Source of the DNA: CAZYBU01 sp964645775
GTDB taxonomy: Bacteria; Spirochaetota; UBA4802; UBA5550
Length of the DNA stretch: 26,973 nucleotides
Reading direction: 5' to 3'
Assembly: GCA_964645775.1 (NCBI GenBank)
Contig: CAZYBU010000042.1
Location: forward strand, 1-26,973
Under the pieces are notes generated by a model. That model did no database searches and was not told the origin of the DNA. It worked only from the letters and a program-made list of their open reading frames with translations. Below, piece after piece: positions 23,137 to 26,973 of the stretch (its first letter is position 1; each line of letters opens with the position of its first letter). The position numbers were made by a program, and so were the translations under genes.

Positions 23137-24393
23137 TCAGGAATTCCTGAGTTCCTCTTCCTCGCGTGCCAGCTTTTTCATTCTGTTTCGGAAAACAACC
23201 CTGGAAATAAGGATCGATATCTCATACAGGAACATAAGGGGGACAGCCACAAGGATCTGGGAGAACAGGTCCTGGGGAGTTATAAGGGCTGCAACAATCC
23301 ATATGGCAATGACCGCTACTTTGCGTTTTTGAACCAGAAACTGAGGAGAAATAATACCCGCCCTGGTCAGGATGGTCGCAATAATGGGTAGTTCAAAAAG
23401 AAGTCCCATAGCGATGCCGAAAACCATAACGAAGGAGAGGTAGTCGTCCGCGCCGATAGTGGAAAGCATCTCCTTCCCGATAAATTTCAGGAGCATGTCT
23501 ATGGCGAAGGGTAAAACGCCAAAGAATACGAAGGCAATTCCTCCGTAAAAGAGAAGGGGAGCAAGCAGAAGCAGGTTTCGTGAAAATTTTCTCGCGTCCT
23601 TGCCTATCGCAGGAGAGATGAATCGCCAGATTTGAAAGACAATAACAGGAATGCCCAGTAAAAGACCGGAAACAAAAGAGGCCTTAAGACGAATGAGAAA
23701 GCCTCCGGTAAGTTTGAAGATATTCAGCTTGTGACCCGTGGTGTCAAAGGGTTTCGTAAGAACCATGAGAAGATAGTCAGAGAAAAAGAAACCGGCCACC
23801 GTAAAGATGATTATGGTACCGAGGATGATAAGGAGTCTGGACCTGAATTCATCAAGGTGATCGATAACTCCCATGGGAACGTCACCACGGGACAGGGATT
23901 CAGGATCGATGACATCGTCATCTGAGTCTGCCATGGCGATTTCTTTTTTTGATTTGGAAGGAGTCTTCTTTTTGGCCGGTACCAGGGGGTAAGAACTCTC
24001 ATCTTTCTTTTTTGTGCGGGTAGTGGATTCCTTCCTGGGGCTTCCGCTGGAGGATGGGGCTTTTTTGGCTGATGTAGACTTCTTTCCGGCGGAGGATGAT
24101 TTCTTGCTGGTCGATTTTTTTGATGAAGCCACATTCTTCTTCGAGGATGATTTTTTCTTCGAAGTGCTTGTACCGCTTGAAGCTTTCGCTGACTTCTTTG
24201 ACTTCTTTTTCGACGATGATTCACTCTTTTTTGAGGATGAAGAGCTTTTCTTTCCGGTACTTTTCTCCGTACCCTTTTTAGGGGATGAATGGGTGTTTCC
24301 GTGGGTATCCTGAACGGATTGAGATTCTTCCTTCTCCTTGTCCTTTTTTTTGGGAGTAATGTTTGTTTCTTTGTCTTTTTTACTGGCTGCCAC
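23137..24393 (-). CDS. tatC: Sec-independent translocase TatC with a long Lys/Ser-rich N-terminal extension
   Basis: TatC is the polytopic inner-membrane receptor of the twin-arginine export pathway. Residues from about 174 to 418 form an ordinary TatC. They include the family start MGVIDHLDEFRSRLL, then about six hydrophobic helices (LIILGTIIIFTVAGFFFSDY, SFVSGLLLGIPVIVFQIWRF, LLLLAPLLFYGGIAFVFFGV and others), the conserved FxxWRFISPAI-type loop and the periplasmic stretch leading to AALITPQDLFSQ. Before it lie about 150 residues dominated by Lys, Ser and Thr, then a short acidic patch (MADSDDDVIDPESL). Such an extension is not part of standard TatC. The frame is open from a GTG at 24393 with AAGGAG upstream, while the internal Met154 has no ribosome binding site, so the extension appears to be translated. 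tatA/tatB are not in the window. Confidence 0.93.
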   Translation of the reverse strand: MAASKKDKETNITPKKKDKEKEESQSVQDTHGNTHSSPKKGTEKSTGKKSSSSSKKSESSSKKKSKKSAKASSGTSTSKKKSSSKKNVASSKKSTSKKSSSAGKKSTSAKKAPSSSGSPRKESTTRTKKKDESSYPLVPAKKKTPSKSKKEIAMADSDDDVIDPESLSRGDVPMGVIDHLDEFRSRLLIILGTIIIFTVAGFFFSDYLLMVLTKPFDTTGHKLNIFKLTGGFLIRLKASFVSGLLLGIPVIVFQIWRFISPAIGKDARKFSRNLLLLAPLLFYGGIAFVFFGVLPFAIDMLLKFIGKEMLSTIGADDYLSFVMVFGIAMGLLFELPIIATILTRAGIISPQFLVQKRKVAVIAIWIVAALITPQDLFSQILVAVPLMFLYEISILISRVVFRNRMKKLAREEEELRNS

Positions 24394-24445
24394 TGGGTGC
24401 TCCTTCTGTCTACCGGCTAAGTGCAGATCGGTTAACTTCGAGTTG

Positions 24446-24475
24446 AATAAACGTTACCATGGCAACCACTGTCAA
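24446..24475 (-). promoter_or_regulatory. Probable promoter of tatC
   Basis: On the minus strand, perfect TTGACA (24475-24470) is followed after 18 bp by TTTATT (24451-24446, 4 of 6), about 53 bp before the GTG start. Confidence 0.5.
24453..24466. promoter_or_regulatory. Operator-like palindrome inside the tatC promoter
   Basis: GTTACCATGGCAAC is a 14-bp palindrome with a single mismatch, lying exactly between the -35 and -10 boxes of the proposed tatC promoter. A regulator bound here would block polymerase. No regulator gene is adjacent. Confidence 0.4.
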
Positions 24476-24631
24476 GTATTTTTGCAGACGCAGCCGGTCA
24501 GGTACCGACTGTTTGTGATTTGACATTTGCCCGTTGTATGATCAGTACCATTATTATATAAAAATGGTATTGAACGACGGCTCAGGAGCGCTTAATGCTC
24601 AGTGTGCAGTCGGGAAAAACCTGATGAGCAG

Positions 24632-24915
24632 ATTTGAAGAGAAAACGATGCCCGCCGTGTTCCAGAACCGGGATGTTTTTATACCGGATGTATATTTGAA
24701 GACAGGAGATAGAGGTGTAATCGATAGGGACGGGTAACTTGCCATAACCGGCCGCATTAAAAATATCCGGTTTGAACAGATCAGAATTTTCAGGCTTCTT
24801 AATGACGAGTGGAGTCATGAAATGGGTGGGCCTGCCTTAATGTGGAGTGCAAAGCGACCGGTTAGCGACCGGTTATTGAAGAAAAACATGCGACGGAGAT
24901 CAAAAGTATGCACCA
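24632..24915 (+). pseudogene. Decayed fragment of a long-chain acyl-CoA synthetase gene
   Basis: This stretch is a shrunken relative of the intact gene that follows. EEKTMPAVFQN (24638 on) parallels that protein's N-terminal KETSMSAIFQN. After a large deletion, YLKTGDRGVIDRDG-stop-LAITGRIKNI (24693 on) parallels YFRTGDIGVIDEDGYLAITGRIKDI. After a second deletion, FEQIRIFRLLNDEW (about 24771) parallels VEQIRKFTLMDTEW near the C terminus. The Tyr codon has become TAA at about 24735. An 11-bp tandem duplication shifts the frame near the end, after which VIEEKHATEIKSM still echoes IVEEKYAEEIEAM. It makes no functional enzyme. Confidence 0.85.
24854..24875 (+). repeat. 11-bp tandem duplication in the acyl-CoA synthetase remnant
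   Basis: GCGACCGGTTA occurs twice in a row (24854-24864 and 24865-24875). Removing one copy restores a frame matching the C terminus of the intact gene downstream, so the duplication is a frame-breaking event in the decaying copy. Confidence 0.85.
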
Positions 24916-24941
24916 TGAGGTCTGACAATATGAATAAAGTG

Positions 24942-24973
24942 TTGACATTCTATCTTATAAGTTTGAATATATA
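24942..24973 (+). promoter_or_regulatory. Possible promoter of the acyl-CoA synthetase gene
   Basis: A perfect TTGACA (24942-24947) is followed by the AT-rich GAATATATA (24965-24973), which offers GAATAT at 17 bp or TATATA at 20 bp. Neither -10 is good. The ATG lies 72 bp further on. Confidence 0.35.
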
Positions 24974-25045
24974 GGGGTAACACTCATAGTGCACAGTGAT
25001 GTGCCCTCAATTTTAATAATACTATTATCAGGGTGGAGGTTTTGA

Positions 25046-26866
25046 ATGGCAATGTACAAAGAAACCAGCATGTCGGCCATTTTCCAGAATCAGGCGGAAA
25101 AGTATGGCGACAGGGATTGCGTGGCTTATAAGAAAGATGGTGAATATACGGACATCTCATGGAAACGGATCAATGAGATGATTTTGGATACAGCCGCTTT
25201 TCTTCTGGATCAGGGAATTAAAAAGGGAGACCGTGTCGGTCTGTTCTCACCGAACAGGTACGAGTGGTTTGTTGCCGATATGGCGATCGGATCCATCGGT
25301 GCTGTAAATGTCCCCATCTATTCGACCAATTCACCTATGGAAGCTCAGTATATTCTTGAGAATTCCGGATCTAAATTCTGTTTCGTGGCTGACCAGGAAT
25401 TTATCGACCGGGTTATGAAAGTCAAGAAGCAGCTCCCCTCTCTCAAAGGGTTGCTCTCGTTCGATGCACCGGAGAAAAAGAAGAAAGATGTTACCTCTCT
25501 GGCTGATGCCATGGAAAAGGGATCCAAATCGAAAAGCAGGTCGCAGATTTCGACGAAGATCAAGGCCAACAAACCGGATGATCTGGCGACCATCATGTAT
25601 ACCTCGGGGACGACGGGAAATCCGAAAGGTGTCATGCTTACCAACAATAACTTTGTCTCCAACGTAAAAAACATAATGATGGTCATTAATGAGTACATTG
25701 ATGATACAGAGGTTTTTCTCTCATTCCTCCCGCTTTCCCACTCCCTTGAGAGGACGGCCGGTTATTATTTCCCCGTATATCTTGGGGCGAAGATAGCCTA
25801 TGCGGAAGATATTTCCACGATACAGCAAAATCTTCAGGAGGTGAGGCCTACCATAATTATCAGTGTGCCGAGGATCTATGAAAAGGTCCATGCGGGTATA
25901 CTGGCCAAGGTCTCCGATGCCTCTGCCGTAAAGAAGGCCATATTTAACTGGGCAGTAAAAACGGCTCAGAAGAACCTTCCCTATGAACTCCGGGAGGAGA
26001 AGAAGCGTGGTCCTCTCTTCAGTAAGCGTTTCAATCTGGCCGACAAGCTTGTCTTCTCCGGTCTTAAGGAGACCCTGGGGCTGGACCGTTTGAAGTTTGC
26101 CATTTCCGGTGGTGGACCCCTTTCCGTCTCTGACGCAGAATTTTTTATTGGTATGGGAGTAACTATACTGGAAGGTTTCGGCCTGACAGAAACAACACCG
26201 GTTACTAACGCGAACCTCCCCAAACTCATTAAGCCGGGTACTGTAGGGCCTCCTATTCCTGAGACTGATATCAAGATATCGGATGAAGGTGAGATTCTCA
26301 TAAAGGGTCCCCAGGTCATGAAGGGGTACTACAAGGACAAGAAGGCTACGGATGAGGTTACAACGAAGGATGGTTATTTCAGGACCGGGGATATCGGTGT
26401 CATTGACGAAGATGGATACCTTGCTATCACGGGGCGAATCAAGGACATAATCGTAACCGCCGGTGGCAAAAACATTTCTCCCCAGAATATCGAGAACGAC
26501 CTGAAGACTTCAAAGTACATCGAACAGGTTGCCGTAATTGGCGATAAGAGAAAGTTCCTCTCCGCCCTCATAATTCCCAACATGGAAGAGCTGAAAAAAT
26601 GGGCGAAGAAGAACGAGATCGACTCATCGGATACCAAAGCCCTCTGTGAGGACTCGCGTGCAAAGGAGATGATCCAGGGAGTGATCGACAAGATCATGAA
26701 CAAGTATGCCCGAGTTGAACAGATCCGTAAGTTCACCCTGATGGATACCGAATGGACCCAGGAGACCGGAGAGCTTACCCCCACTCAGAAGGTGAAGCGG
26801 CGTATCGTGGAAGAAAAGTACGCAGAGGAGATCGAGGCTATGTACGCGGATGAATCCGCGGAGTAG
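25046..26866 (+). CDS. fadD: Long-chain fatty acid--CoA ligase (AMP-binding)
   Basis: This ANL-superfamily enzyme activates a fatty acid with ATP to acyl-AMP and then to acyl-CoA, typically at the inner face of the membrane. The 606-residue protein shows the AMP-binding motif IMYTSGTTGNPKGVM (about residue 190), the long-chain synthetase FLPLSHSLERTAGYYFPVY segment, GGGPLS followed by EGFGLTETTPVTN, and the hinge/C-terminal motif GYFRTGDIGVIDEDGYLAITGRIKDI. The catalytic-Lys region KVKRRIVEEKY lies near the end. Bacterial FAA1-type ligases of about 600 residues with this layout are common in spirochaetes. The ATG has GGTGGAGG 6 bp upstream. A remnant of a paralogue lies just upstream, and a terminator and intron-like sequence follow. 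The chain-length preference cannot be read from sequence. Confidence 0.93.
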   Translation: MAMYKETSMSAIFQNQAEKYGDRDCVAYKKDGEYTDISWKRINEMILDTAAFLLDQGIKKGDRVGLFSPNRYEWFVADMAIGSIGAVNVPIYSTNSPMEAQYILENSGSKFCFVADQEFIDRVMKVKKQLPSLKGLLSFDAPEKKKKDVTSLADAMEKGSKSKSRSQISTKIKANKPDDLATIMYTSGTTGNPKGVMLTNNNFVSNVKNIMMVINEYIDDTEVFLSFLPLSHSLERTAGYYFPVYLGAKIAYAEDISTIQQNLQEVRPTIIISVPRIYEKVHAGILAKVSDASAVKKAIFNWAVKTAQKNLPYELREEKKRGPLFSKRFNLADKLVFSGLKETLGLDRLKFAISGGGPLSVSDAEFFIGMGVTILEGFGLTETTPVTNANLPKLIKPGTVGPPIPETDIKISDEGEILIKGPQVMKGYYKDKKATDEVTTKDGYFRTGDIGVIDEDGYLAITGRIKDIIVTAGGKNISPQNIENDLKTSKYIEQVAVIGDKRKFLSALIIPNMEELKKWAKKNEIDSSDTKALCEDSRAKEMIQGVIDKIMNKYARVEQIRKFTLMDTEWTQETGELTPTQKVKRRIVEEKYAEEIEAMYADESAE

Positions 26867-26895
26867 ATTCCTTTACATATTGTTTGAAATTTTAC

Positions 26896-26921
26896 GGGGG
26901 TCCCTATCAGGACCCCTGTTT
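26896..26921 (+). terminator. Terminator hairpin of fadD
   Basis: GGGGTCC (26897-26903) and GGACCCC (26910-26916) form a 7-bp perfect stem (8 with a G-T pair) around CTATCA, followed by GTTTA, 30 bp after the stop codon. The T tract is interrupted directly by the intron-like sequence at 26923. Confidence 0.75.
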
Positions 26922-26922
26922 A

Positions 26923-26973
26923 GTGCGCCCGGCATGGGCGCACGCTTGGTGGTGCGGTGGTATACCAGTGACG
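26923..26973 (+). mobile_element. 5' end of a group II intron (probably class IIC), cut by the window edge
   Basis: GTGCGCCC (26923-26930), loop GGCAT and GGGCGCAC (26936-26943) form a perfect 8-bp hairpin. This GTGYG-plus-hairpin start is what group II introns show, and it closely resembles the 5' end I recall for the Oceanobacillus iheyensis IIC intron (GUGUGCCCGGCAUGGGUGCA). Its position immediately after a rho-independent terminator is the known insertion preference of class IIC. Domains II-VI and any reverse transcriptase gene would lie beyond the window. Confidence 0.65.

Noticed and set aside
24014..24313. Phe/Asp-rich plus-strand open frame opposite tatC
   Set aside because: It is the mirror image of the Lys/Ser-rich TatC extension; the low-complexity strand leaves no stops on the complement.

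Overview
The window looks like a chromosomal segment of a spirochaete (Spirochaetota, Treponema/Spirochaeta side). Three things point there: a gene resembling the treponemal cytoplasmic filament protein CfpA, an outer-membrane beta-barrel of the UPF0164/PorV-like type, and the gene order VWA protein - cfpA - hypothetical - ppdK-like. From memory, that order matches the Treponema pallidum TP0750-TP0748-TP0747-TP0746 neighbourhood. Base composition is near balanced. No rRNA, CRISPR array, prophage or complete insertion sequence is visible.

Layout. 1-4.1 kb: a secreted TPR protein (minus strand), divergent tRNA-Phe, serS, then minus-strand exported PIMT-like methyltransferase and a macro-domain protein. 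4.1-5.0 kb: about 900 bp with no recognisable gene. 5.0-8.0 kb: a small hypothetical gene, tRNA-Asn (minus), nadA and a hypothetical gene coupled to nadA. 8.0-10 kb: the outer-membrane barrel gene overlapping rph. 10-13.6 kb: pyruvate:ferredoxin oxidoreductase with a strong terminator. 13.9-21.9 kb: the most interesting block, with a degenerate nuclease-like protein, a VWA-TM-FHA-like protein, CfpA, a protein ending in an HPr-like domain, and a full-length PPDK homologue whose ATP-grasp half has lost the usual ATP residues while the swivelling His and PEP half are intact. It is followed by a GC-rich, multiply base-paired element and a terminator. 21.9-24.4 kb (minus): pgk and a tatC with a roughly 150-residue Lys/Ser-rich N-terminal extension. 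24.4-26.9 kb: a decayed remnant of a long-chain acyl-CoA synthetase gene lying in front of an intact one. The window ends inside what appears to be the 5' end of a group II (IIC-type) intron placed just after that gene's terminator.

How it fits together: pgk, PFOR and the PPDK-like protein concern the PEP/pyruvate/acetyl-CoA node of a fermentative anaerobe; serS, two tRNAs and rph are translation/RNA housekeeping; nadA feeds NAD; TatC, the barrel, the TPR protein and the exported methyltransferase concern the envelope. The main hypothesis is that the HPr-like protein and the adjacent PPDK-like protein form a PEP-driven, Enzyme I/HPr-like phosphorelay linked by position to the cytoplasmic filament gene. 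Most transcription units are preceded by a perfect or near-perfect TTGACA with a looser -10 box 16-18 bp downstream, which helped to fix several gene starts.
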